A program made the position numbers and the translations under genes. A stretch of DNA of 64,000 nucleotides from Archilochus colubris. Lineage: Eukaryota > Chordata > Aves > Apodiformes > Trochilidae. The DNA lies in NCBI GenBank assembly GCA_023079485.1, contig CM041090.1, positions 38,466,874 through 38,530,873 on the forward strand, in the 5' to 3' direction. This document shows, piece by piece, positions 52,083 through 62,300 of this stretch (the first letter of the stretch is position 1; the number at the start of each line of letters is the position of its first letter). The notes under the pieces are model-generated. The model made no database searches and was not told the DNA's origin. It saw nothing but the letters and a program-made list of their open reading frames with translations.

Positions 52083-54949
52083 GAATCTCTGAATGCTTGC
52101 AGTGCCGAGCAAGCCTCGGAGGCAGCCCTGCCGGGCTCTTACAAAGGCTCATTTAAATAGGCAAGCTTCATGTATTAATACTTCTGAGATAAAAATGTCT
52201 GTGTGGGAGAGGCTCAGTGTGTATCTGAGCAGTAGGAGGATGGGTAGACCACCACCCACCCTGGGTGGTGCATCTGACAGCATTTCCAGCCAGTTTTTAA
52301 CCAGTTCAGGTGTTAAACCCAGAAGAGAATCTTGCTACTTGGACTGCCCTGCACGCACCAGCCAAAGAGCTTCAGGCATCAAGCTGGTGCTGATGGTCAA
52401 CACACACAGACTGCAAAGCAAGAGGAAGGAGCAAGAGGGGACTGGTAAAGGAGTAAGAACCTGGAAAGGAAAAAGGAGCAAGAGGGAGCTGGTAAAGAGT
52501 ATCTGCAAGGAGCCTGACTGCCCAACAACTCTGTGCCTCCCCTCTGTTGGGCTCCACAGCCGTGGCAGTGACAGCATGGGAGAAGACACCAAAACAAAGC
52601 AGAGAAGCAGAGGGAGATAAACATGACCCAGTTAGACTGGCTGTCCCCATGGCTCCTGCCCATCCTCGTCTGGGAGTAGAGGAACCGACCTGTCAGAGCC
52701 ACCCCTCTCCTACTCCCTCCCTCGCCTCTGCTGCAAGCCAAGGGTCAGATAAGGAGCCAGCTCAGGTCAAGACCGGTTTGACTCCGTTTCAAGCCCAGGG
52801 GAGAGGATTCGGTGCTGATTTTACACCTCACCCATCCTGTTTGCCTGCCCGGGGCAAGGGCCAGGACACAGAACACATGCACGCATGGCTGGCTGGACCC
52901 AAAAACCCCGGGGCCGTGGCAGGGGCAGCACCGGCAGAGCCACACGCCAGCCCAGAGCTGGCCAGAACCAGGAAACATCAGAACTTCCTGCTGTCCCGGT
53001 GTCACACGTCGGGCCAGTCGGAGATGGTGGACTTTGGCTTTTGCTTCCTGCTCCTGACAGAACAGGGGCAGGAGCCGGTGTAGGGCTGCGGGGAGAGCCG
53101 GGCGAGTCACTCATTAATCAAGGGACAGCAAGGTGGATGCCCAGCCCGCAGGGGCAATGAACGCCAAAACAAACCCCAGCGCCCGTGGAAAAAGGTGCAG
53201 ATGTTGCAGGACCCACTTAGCTCCTGGAAAGAGCGGGAAGGCGGGGAATGAATGCCCGATGGCTGGGGCATACGGTGTTTCCAGCAAGGGAGGATAACAA
53301 GATTGCAGCTTGGTTCACCACGGTGGCCTTAATACACACCACCACCCGATTTTTGTACGCAGTATCAGAATCGACCTCTAGAGAGGTGGAGGGGGAAATA
53401 AAAAATAGAAGTCTTGTTCTGCCATGCCTCCCAGCACAGCCAGAAGCCATCTGGTTGTACAATGCCAGGTGTCTGCAGTGCTTGGGACTGGCAGAAAACA
53501 CCAGGACAGCCCAAACCCAGGGGCTCCCCTTGCCCTGGTACCTGGCAGAAGGGTCTCGGCTGCACCCCGTCATCTCCCACCCGCCTCTCATTTCCATGGG
53601 GAATGATTTTCCTCACCCCTGGTTTGGCAGCCTGCAGCCCCAACAGCCCAAGTGGCTTTCATCAGGAGGAAAATTACCATCCGTTTTTTCCTTAAATTAA
53701 TTTTAATCACTTAAAGATGCAGAAAGCCTGTTTCACAGAGGCGCTGATGCACAAGGCAGCACAGCCATCCACATGCAGTGCAGACCCCAAGGATGAAAGC
53801 CCACTCCCAATACTGATGATTTTGCACCAAACAAGTCAAGACCAGGCAGAACCCAACCCTGGCCATCACACACGATACCAATGGGTGCCAACCCCTGACG
53901 CTCACATGCAGCAAGGGTATCACTATCCTTCCTCCTGAATCTCCCCAAATTTCTAACCCAGATCAGACAGTGACAGACCCGACCTTCCCATCTGGAAGGG
54001 ACCATCTTCACCATCTCTCCGGCTGGTGCCTGCACCACAGACCTGCTCGTCCTCCACCGCTGATGCCGTAGAGGTACCAAGCCACACCGAAATCCTATTC
54101 CCACCCCGGCTCCCACATCAGAGCATGGAGCTGGAGCAGAGTATGCCCGCAGCAAGGTGTTTTACACCGGGCTGGTGGCTCGGCACATACAGACAACCCG
54201 GCAGCCCGGAACGGCTGTGCCTGCAGGGGAAGCATGGGCAGGGGGGCACAGACACCACGCCCCCTCCCCAAAACCCGTTCTGTTCAGCCGGGGTAAGCCC
54301 ACCACCCCCGGGGCTCTGCGAGCAGGCAGGGGGTCGCACCCCGCCCTTGCGGGTCTCAGGCCCGGTTCGGGAGCTGCCGCAGGGGTGGGAGCCGCCGTGC
54401 CGGCTGGAGCCGGGTCCGAAGCCGCCCTCGGAGGCGTTGCCATGGAGAAGTCAGCGCGGCAGCATCCCGCATCCCGCGGGTGGGCTCCCCCTCCACGGCG
54501 TCCGCAGGGGCGGGCACCGCCCGGGCACGGCTCGGGGCCCCCGCTCCCTACCCCACACCACACCGAGCCCGGGGAGCACGCCAAGCCCCGCACACCCAGG
54601 ACACCGCAGGGGAAGAACCGGGCTGGGCGCCGCGGGGTCCCGCCGCCGCCCCCCGCCCAAGGGGACACCCCCGCGCAGCGCGGCGGGACGCAGCGAGGCG
54701 TGGGCTGCGTTCCCGCCCTCCCCACGTACCCCACGGCGGGGCACAGGCAGCCCCGGGGCAGCCCCCGCCCCGCTGCCGGCGTGCCAGAACCCCCTCAGCA
54801 CCGCCGGCGCACCCGGGCCACGGGAGAGGAAAGAAACACCCGCTTCCCCCCCACACACACACACTCCTGCGTGTCCCCCTCCCCCGGTAGGAAGCCCCCC
54901 GGCCTCCGCGGGAGCGGGTTGAGGCGCTGCCCGTCCGCGCAGAACTCAC

Positions 54950-55030
54950 CGCGCTGGCGTTCGGCCGAACCTGCCGGCGCTGCGCTGCGCGGCGCGGAGC
55001 CCGCCCGGCCCCTGCCCACAATGGGCCGCG
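54950..55030 (-). other. DAAM1: DAAM1 noncoding exon 1 (5' end approximate)
   Basis: On the minus strand the CpG island contains a strong splice donor, CAGCGCG|GTGAGTT, with the exon ending at 54950 and GT at 54949-54948. It is the best donor seen upstream of DAAM1 exon 2 and lies just downstream of GC boxes and paired CREs, as expected of a noncoding first exon. There is no ATG between the presumed start and the donor on the minus strand. The transcription start cannot be read from sequence; the boundary at about 55030 is inferred from the position of the GC boxes. That this exon joins DAAM1 exon 2 is inferred from strand, order and the absence of any other gene between them. Confidence 0.7.
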
Positions 55031-55034
55031 GCCC

Positions 55035-55050
55035 GGCCCCGCCCCGCCCC
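55035..55050 (-). promoter_or_regulatory. GC-box cluster (Sp/KLF type)
   Basis: The minus strand reads overlapping GGGGCGGGGCGGGGC, which contains two or more Sp1/KLF-type GC boxes. It lies just upstream of the proposed DAAM1 exon 1 and probably helps place the start site. Binding is inferred from the motif alone. Confidence 0.65.
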
Positions 55051-55075
55051 GCGCGAGCGGCCCCTCCCCGCGCCA

Positions 55076-55083
55076 TGACGTCA
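55076..55083. promoter_or_regulatory. Full palindromic CRE, copy 1
   Basis: TGACGTCA is the perfect 8-bp cAMP-response element bound by CREB/ATF/CREM family dimers. It lies upstream of the GC boxes in the DAAM1 promoter and is followed 12 bp away (start to start) by a second identical copy. The central CpG makes binding sensitive to methylation, but an unmethylated island would keep it open. Confidence 0.8.
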
Positions 55084-55087
55084 CGGA

Positions 55088-55095
55088 TGACGTCA
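55088..55095. promoter_or_regulatory. Full palindromic CRE, copy 2
   Basis: This is the second perfect TGACGTCA, 12 bp from the first, separated by the 4-bp spacer CGGA. Two full CREs so close together in a GC-rich promoter suggest CREB/ATF input to DAAM1 transcription. This is inferred from sequence only. Confidence 0.8.
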
Positions 55096-55113
55096 CACCC
55101 CCTCCCGACGCTG

Positions 55114-55127
55114 CTGGGAGTTGTAGT
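55114..55127 (-). promoter_or_regulatory. ZNF143/SBS-like motif
   Basis: The minus strand reads ACTACAACTCCCAG, which fits the core of the ACTACAANTCCCAG element known from many vertebrate CpG-island promoters and associated with ZNF143 and THAP11. It lies about 19 bp upstream of the paired CREs with respect to DAAM1. The position supports a promoter role; binding itself is not shown. Confidence 0.6.
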
Positions 55128-55244
55128 GAAAGGGACGGATGGCGTCATCAGGGTGGGGGGGTTGGGGAGCGGCGTCCGGGAGGAGCCTGGGAAGGGGTAG
55201 CGGTATGGGGTGAGGGGATAAGGGGAGTGGGGGGACAGGGGGGT

Positions 55245-55420
55245 GGGAGAGGGGGGACTTAGGTTGGATCCTGGGGACAAGCGGGGTGGGGGGACAAAGG
55301 GGGTGACGTTAAACTGGGAGAGGGGGGACTTAGGTTGGATCCTGGGGACAAGCGGGGTGGGGGGACAAAGGAGGTGGAGTTAACTGGGAGAGGGGGGACT
55401 TAGGTTGGATCCTGGGGAGA
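55245..55420. repeat. Minisatellite of 70-71 bp units upstream of DAAM1
   Basis: About 2.5 copies of a G-rich unit begin GGGAGAGGGGGGACTTAGG and continue TTGGATCCTGGGGACAAG. Unit starts are at 55245, 55316 and 55386, so the period is 71 then 70 bp. The copies are nearly identical, implying recent duplication. The array lies about 170-350 bp upstream of the paired CREs. Confidence 0.93.
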
Positions 55421-55449
55421 AATTGTTCAATATGGGGGTGGCGGGATCC

Positions 55450-55645
55450 TGACACAGGTCACCCAGGGAGGCTGTGGCTGCCCCATCCCTGGCAGTGTAT
55501 CAGCCCAGGTTGGGATGGGGCTTGGAGCAACCTGGGCTGGGGGGAGGTGTCCCTGCCCGTGGAATGAATTTCTGGAAGTTGGCAGGATGGGTTGTGTTGG
55601 TTGGACCTTTCCTTTCCAACCCAAAGCACTCTGGGGTTCTGTGAT
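55450..55645 (+). mobile_element. CR1 LINE 3' tail, with a tail rearrangement
   Basis: It contains GAGGCTGTGGCTGCCCCAT, then GGGGCTTGGAGCAACCTGGG and TGGGGGGAGGTGTCCCTGCC. The usual GATGATCTTTAAGG part is replaced by about 50 bp of unlike sequence before CCTTTCCAACCCAAAGCA and TTCTGTGATC. It is plus-oriented, about 0.4 kb upstream of the DAAM1 promoter. Confidence 0.85.
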
Positions 55646-57178
55646 CTCTTTGAGGAAGGGGGATGGATCCAGCTCCCACCCGGGTGAGCAATGGAGATGG
55701 AAGTTCCATCCAACTGGGGACATGGGTGACCATGGACATGGGGGGGCAGGGTCCCAGCAGTCTGACAAATTTTGCCCAAGATACAACATTCCCTGCTTGC
55801 CAGCTTGGATTTAAGTTTTCCAGGGTTTCCCATTTCACGTAAATCAGAGCAGCAACCTGATCCTGGGCTGGATTTCCACATGCACTGGGAAAACCTCGTT
55901 GCATGAGATAAGGCTGTGGGCTTCCTGCAGGAGCAGTTACTGCTTTTTGGTGCAAATCAAAACTCCAGATCAAATTAATAGTGTGTAACATTTAAGCTTA
56001 AGTAAACCTCTTTTTTTTTTTTTCCTGGATAAGAGGTCAAGCTATTTATAACTTGTATGATATTTTTTTCTCAGCAACGACAGTATGGGAAGGTCTGAAA
56101 GGCTGAAGGGGATTTAATTTGCTTGTTTTTCATACGGAGCCCACACAAATCGGTGGAGAGACAAAGGAAGGGACAATGATGGGAAAGTAAAGAAAGAGCA
56201 TCCTTAGGGAAGCTGATACCAAAGCATGGGACAAAATGTAACATGAGAACCAGGACAGGTCATACACAAATTTCCAGACTCCAAGGTGGCCTCTACGAAG
56301 GAGAGAGACAGAAGTGTGGAGTCCTTCCAAATGCTTGGCTGGTTAAGCACATGTAGCCTGATGCTGGCTTTTTCTGTCCATCTCAGCTCCATCACAGGAC
56401 TTGATCTGCAAAACAAAATCATGGGAAGATAGAAAGGGTTTCATCTCAACCTGTAGGGTTTCAGTCTCAAACCCCAAGCTTGGCAGCCAAATCCATCTTC
56501 CAAACAAGTGGTCTATCTACCATCCCTGGAGGAAAAGTCTCAGGAATGGTTGTGGCTGTTAGAGAAATTAGTTAAAATGTCAGCTGGACTTTTTAGTTTT
56601 TAAAGCAAGAAGGTATATTTATCTCAAAAAAGCCACACTTTGATAAAATGGATTTTCTCCTTCTTCTTGACATGTCCAGTCCTTTTCCTAACCTCTTCTG
56701 CTCACCTGTAGTAACGAGCTCCACAGGATAAGTGTGACTTCCCATGGAAAAAACTATTTCACTTTACTGGTTGTGAATTTCAAAGCCATCCCACTTCCCT
56801 GTTACAGGCCTGACCTCACCTCTAAGCTTTTTTAAACTGCTCTTCCCAGACTGGCCTTTGGCAAACAAGCATCAGCCCTCAAGCTGCCATCCTGAGAATG
56901 AATCTTCCATCAGGAAATCCTGGAAATTCTTTGTGGAAACTAGTAAATACTCTGAAAGCTGAAACAACCTCTTCCAAAGCCATTCACAACTTTCTACAGG
57001 CATCCATGACTTGCCAAAGTCTTAATCAGAAGCTTCACCAGAAGCATGAGAAGATACAAACTTCTGGAGACTCCCCAGAATGTGTCTCCATGTCCGTGGT
57101 AGCTCACAGCAGGAATTGCATCCCTGTAATTCTTATCTTCATGTGATGTCAGGCATGAGGTGTCCCAACTGGGTCATC

Positions 57179-57212
57179 AAATCATAGAATGCTTTGGGTT
57201 GAAAGTTTGGGA
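57179..57212 (-). mobile_element. Very short CR1 tail remnant
   Basis: AAATCATAGAATGCTTTGGG followed by TTGAAAG matches the reverse complement of the CR1 3' terminus and then stops. It is only about 30 bp, so it is either a tiny insertion or a decayed one. Confidence 0.6.
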
Positions 57213-57529
57213 AATTCCCAGTGCTGGGATCCTTCTTTGCAATGTGGGACACGCTGGAGGCTTCATCTCAAGCTGAAGTAGCAGCACAAGATCTCAGAGA
57301 TCAGGCTGGCAAAAGGAACAACTGCAAATTGTCACAGCCAGATGGGGTTTTCACAGAGGTACTGGAGGTTCCCATGATCCAAATGGCAAGCTTCTCATCT
57401 TAGTGTGAAGGTATTTTCCTAACACTACCTTGGTGCTGGAGCAATGGGAGGTGGCATTATGGAGGCAGCTTTGGAATAAAAAGATGATTACGGGTCACGG
57501 GTTACGGGTGGGTTATTGGGGGGCACTAA

Positions 57530-58300
57530 ACCCAATGGTGATGCTGTGAAACTGGTGGGACATGAGGTGGAGGGGACATCTCAGGGTGTTCTGGGCAAGA
57601 GCCAGCACAGCTTTTGTTGAGAGAAATTGCAACTTGCAAAATCTACTGCAGTCCTTGGGTGGAGGCAAAGATCTGGAGGACAACAGGAATCTAATGGGTA
57701 TAATAGCTATGGATTTCCCAAAGGCTCTGACAAAATCCTTCATCAAAGGCTCTTGAGGAGAGTAAGGAGCCATGAAAAATTAAATGGTTTAGAGACAGAA
57801 ACCACAAAGGGCAGTCAGGGATGGTCAGTGTCTGCAATGAAGAGATGCCCAGGGGAGTTTGATGGAGATCTGTGCAGGGGTCTGTGCTGCTCAGTGACTC
57901 CCAGCTGCTCAGAAAGGCCGATGGCAGCAAACCACAGAGGATGTGAGGACACTCAGTGATAAAAATGACTGATGGAAACTGAGAGAAATGTAAGTGATGA
58001 GCCTCAGAGGAAGCACTCCTAACATCACGCACACTGTGACAGGCTCTGAACTGACCATCACCCCAGAGAACTGGGATCCTGGGGTTATAACAAGAAATTT
58101 GATGAAAACACCAACTCATTGCAGAGCAGCAGTCAAGAAAACAAACAGATGGGTAGGAGTTAATAAGGAAAAAAGGAAAACTACTGCACAAATCCCTGGT
58201 TTGCTCCCCTTTGAATACTGTGAGCAGTTCTGGTCTGTGTTCTCACCAAAGAACTAATGATCAAAGATATGGAACATTTTTCACCTAAGGTAACTGGCTA
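57530..58300 (+). mobile_element. Old LINE fragment (CR1/L3-like reverse transcriptase remains)
   Basis: The plus strand carries decayed pieces of a LINE open reading frame. One translates as GIIAMDFPKALTKSFI, recalling the DFSKAFD motif of the reverse-transcriptase palm. Another, near 58196-58250, translates as LLPFEYCEQFWSVFSPK, recalling the LEYCVQFWAP block near the end of CR1 ORF2. The order and spacing agree with a CR1-clade element. It has many stops and shifts and is much older than the other CR1 copies here. Confidence 0.65.
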
Positions 58301-59361
58301 GGCCAGACCTATTCAATACAAGATTTCTATACAAGCCTCGAGCTCAGGAAGTCCTGGAGCTGCAGCCCACTGCAACCTTGCAGAGTTTACAGGAAAATAC
58401 CCCTTGTTCATTTCTGATACTCTTGGCTTATCAGTCAGTGTTGGCTATGGGAGAGGGAGGATGCCAGGCAGGGTGGTCCCTGCCTCTGACCCAGCACAGC
58501 TTTTCATAAGGTCTTGCATTCATCTTTTTTTCCTATACAAAACGTCCCCCCAGGACTCCCCTTCCCACTCCCCTCCTCAAGGACATTTGTTAACCATGTA
58601 GTGATGGGTTGAACTGAAGGTTCCCAGCCTGGCCAAGCAGCTGTGTAAGGTTTGGCATCTGGAAGTGCATCTTCCTCATCGAAATGGCTGAGCCATTTTC
58701 TTGTAATTGCCTCCCTGGAGCTTGTTTAGAGGCTGCTTATCAAGTCCCATTGTGTTGCTTTCCTGCTTGTTTTTCCAACAGCCGCCTATTAAATTAAGCT
58801 CCTATATTCAGGCAGGAAAGCCCAATCACCAGCTGCCTGCCCAGAGCCTCTCTGACTAAGTAGGACACATGCAATAGTCATCCTGTAAAACAGATGAGCA
58901 TCCAGCCCTGAGAAGGGGAGAACATGAGTACCAAGCCTGCCTCAAGAATAACTCCTATCATGCCTTGTAACAGGAGGGTTTTCATAAGTTGTTTTTTTTT
59001 TTCATCCAATGCAAAACTAAACCAGAACTTTCTTTGAGCTGGGGAAGAGAAAAAAAGTCTCTTGTTCTAAATCTGTAAGAATATACTTGGTATTGTTCAT
59101 CATTAGCTGCTCACTAGACCCTATAAATGTTTTCTGAGCTCTATCCATGTGAGATCAATACTGTCTTATCCCTGGGGCAGAGTTTTTATGTGTCTGCTCC
59201 AGTGAAACTTAAAAGGATGCTCCTGATTCAGCTGAGGGTAATGGAATATGGAACTCATCCTCTTACAAAAATTAAATAAAATTGATTTTGGAAATGAAAA
59301 AAAAACCCTCTCCTCTTGAGGTTATAGTCTTTCATGTTGCCCAGATGATCTGCTCAGCAGG

Positions 59362-59377
59362 AAAAAAAAAAAAAAAA
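59362..59377. repeat. A16 homopolymer
   Basis: A run of 16 A lies in the upstream intergenic region, without an adjoining repeat body. Confidence 0.93.
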
Positions 59378-62300
59378 GGCTGTAGCTTTTATTTAATTGT
59401 TGTTTTGGTCTAAGCCACAGACTTTCATCAAATGAGCAAAACCACCCTCTGAGCCGCTACCGCCGTCCCGCTCCGCCGGAGCTTACAGGAAGATTTCCAT
59501 CAGCTGCAATCAGGGCTGGTTTTAGTTCAAAGGTAGGAGGCATCTTTCTGCTTTCTGCTCTTCCTTTGATATTTGGGGCTACGCGGAGGACCATTTGTGG
59601 CTCGGTATCTGAGCTGGGAGGTTCTGCTTGAAAACAAACCGCACCCTAAGCCGGCATTATCTCTACCAGCGCCGAACCCAGACTCGCCCCAGGACTCACA
59701 TCAGGTCCTGGCAGCTGGCAGGGGGAGGCAAAGCTTGGGCGTGATGTTTCAGAGCCTCCAAAGGGAAAATCGAGGCATTCCCAAGGCAGGGCTCAGCCAT
59801 GCCTCTGTTGGCTGGGAGCGTCAGCGGAGACTCGGTGGATTTAGGCCCTGATTCTGCAAAGTCCTTAAGCTTGTAAGGAATTTGTAATTTACTCGTAAGC
59901 AAATTCCCCTTCGCTTCGATGGTGGTTAATCACATGCACATAAATGCTTTATGGCCTGCAAGGGAGCTGTACCTGGGTGGAAGTGGGGGTTATTTTGGCC
60001 CAAGCAACTGACTTCTTTTCAAACGTGTTCAGAGAAGGGGAAAATGTACAAAATAATTACAGAGCAGGTTGTGAGACCCCTGGCAAACAGCTACTGCCTC
60101 TGCTTGAGGTCTTCCTCCAACCTGCCCTCTCCAAGCCTACTTTCTGTGGGGAGATGCTGGGAGAGTGCTGCCATTTCCCTTGCACAAACCACCATGCCCT
60201 GGGGGCACTGGATGACTCAGATGAGTGACAGCAAGATATAAGCACTTGGAGGAGTGCTGGGAGTGTAGGAAGCCATTAATAATCTCAGTCCCTTGGCCGG
60301 GGTCTTTCACCCCAGGTCTCTCCTGTGGTTGCTTTCCTTCCCTCTCCTCTACTTTCTGCAGCTGCCAGAAGCACCTCGTGCTTCCTGCACCATCCATCCT
60401 CCTGGTGGTCTCCCGTGGGGTGCTGTGCATGTGGCCCTGCCTTGGTTTGGATCATCTTGCTGGTGCCTGGCCTGTCCTCAGCAGGCTCATGTTCTGCAGG
60501 TCCTGACTGCTCATGAAGGGTGAGTCCTCCTCTCTGGTTCCTCCTGCCAGTGCTGCCCTTCACTTGCAGCCTTGTGCAAGCACCAGATGCTGGGGCTGGG
60601 GGGGAAATGTGCTGCCCAGGGTGGGTCAAGGGCACTATCTCTTCCTCCCTGGACTCCTCAGCCCTGCTGGAAAGCAAACCATTCCTGAATAGAGATCTGT
60701 AACTTTGCCTGCATCTTTTTTCTATTCCCCTGTTCCTACAGATTCCTTTTCTTGCACTGAATCATTATTGAACATACCAGAAAACCCCCACCCCTATTTC
60801 AAGGTAGATGAAGGAAATTCTCAGTGGATGAAAGCTCAGTGCCCCATTATCTTCCTTCGTTATTTATCTCCTGAGAGCATGGAAAGAGGTAAGGTGAGAG
60901 GGAATGGCCAGGGAAGATGCAAACCAGGAGAAAGAGGAGAAAAGGGGTGGGAAGGGGGTGTAAATCAGTGCTTCCCTCTCAAGCCCAGAGAGGGGTGCAG
61001 ATCTACACCAGCTGCTGCTGTGGCTGACAGAGAAGGGTTTAACAGGGATGCGTGCATACACAGCCTACAGGGAGAGCTGCTTGTGTTTGTTCACATATAG
61101 AAGGGGTTGAATTTATTGCCTTGGCAGAGGGGCCGGCAGAAAGACAGGGCGTCACTTAAATCCCATTTAAAACCTCAGATTAAGTCTATGCAGGAAGTGG
61201 AAATGTGGAGGTGGAAGTGGTCTGGCCAGATGCTGGCTCCAATGCTTGGGGGGAGCAGGCTACAAACCTACCTCCCGTGATGGCCAGGGAGCCAAGTGAA
61301 GCTGTTGCCTTACCAGAAGAGCTTCCTTTGCTCCACAGATGTAAGTGAGGAAGTGCCAAGTCACTTTAGGCTCATGCTGAGCCTCCATCATCTTAATGGA
61401 GCATAAACCAGTTAACTCTCAGGTCACCAGGTGTGTCCCAGCACAACTCTGCCATCCACTGGGGAGAGGAGCTTATCTGATGGGAATTAGGACCCCTCAT
61501 CAGGAGCCTAGCTGCCTTTGAAATATCTAAATCCTCCTAATGTTTTTAGATGATTCAGCCTTCTCAGCCACCTATCTTACTTTTGCAAGATGCTTAAGCC
61601 AAATTTTGGCAGTGTTTGTCCTTAATGACTCAGCCAAGGTGACTCGTGGAGCCCATGGTCGACCTGGGAACTGCTCCCAGATACCCTGAGTCCTGGCTGA
61701 GCACATTAAATCACAAGACCATCTCTGTCTTCCTCGCTATTTTGGTCATCCTGATTTGTCCTGCATCATTAAATTTTTACAGTGCCTGACTCCAGATGAG
61801 TTCAAGTTTGTGCCTCCTGTCTCCAGTAAGTGCAGAGCTAAGAGGTTTTCTTCCTCCCAGCACAGGGCTTGGAATGTGAAGACTCAGCGACCAGAACAGG
61901 CAGGAAAATTCCTCCCATCCCTGACAGCTGTGTTGCTGGATGTACATGCTCCCTGCATCTTTCAAAGCTCCAGTGTAGCTTTTTCAGGTCCTCGTACTGG
62001 ATTTTTTCCTAGTGAGCAGGAAAAGGACAGATCTGATACAAGACTTCAACAACATTACAGTCAGCAGGATAGAGAGTCCTGTTGCATCCCTGTCAAGAGA
62101 TCTCAGGGCAGGCATCCTGCATGGATGGGGAGAGCAGAGGACTGCTCCAGCCTTACTGCTCCATCCCTGGGCATTCCTGGGGTGACATCAGCACCCTGAG
62201 ATCATCTCTCTTGGCTGGGTGTATTTCTTAAGGGTTTTCCCTGGAGGGCTTCTGGTTGCTTTCTGGTTGCATTTTCTCTGCTGGGAGGAAGATCTTAGTC

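Larger units (their letters stand above)
17449..54949 (-). other. DAAM1: DAAM1 intron 1 (about 37.5 kb)
   Basis: This long first intron runs between the noncoding exon and the start-codon exon. It contains CR1 fragments near 23903, 27725, 35325 and 43054, the polypurine tract near 29.35 kb, and microsatellites near 37.9, 38.96 and 40.1 kb. It also has homopolymer runs and non-repetitive AT-rich patches that could be regulatory (20140-20290 and 31990-32220). A moderately CpG-containing shore lies at about 52.66-53.24 kb next to the promoter island. I see no independent coding gene. That it is a single intron depends on the exon 1 assignment. Confidence 0.75.
54160..55200. promoter_or_regulatory. 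CpG island at the DAAM1 promoter
   Basis: This block of about 1 kb is very GC-rich and CpG-dense (runs such as CCGCCGCC, GCGCGG and CCCCGCCCC), unlike the CpG-poor DNA on both sides. Such islands mark constitutive or developmentally broad vertebrate promoters. It covers the proposed first exon and donor of DAAM1. It contains no TATA box that I can find near the proposed start. Long open frames on both strands here come from high GC and few stop codons, not from coding. Confidence 0.9.

Noticed and set aside
54026..55200. Long overlapping open frames (298 and 347 codons, plus strand) and several minus-strand ones
   Set aside because: They lie in the CpG island where stop codons are rare. The products are low-complexity Pro/Arg/Gly-rich and differ in every frame, with no protein similarity.
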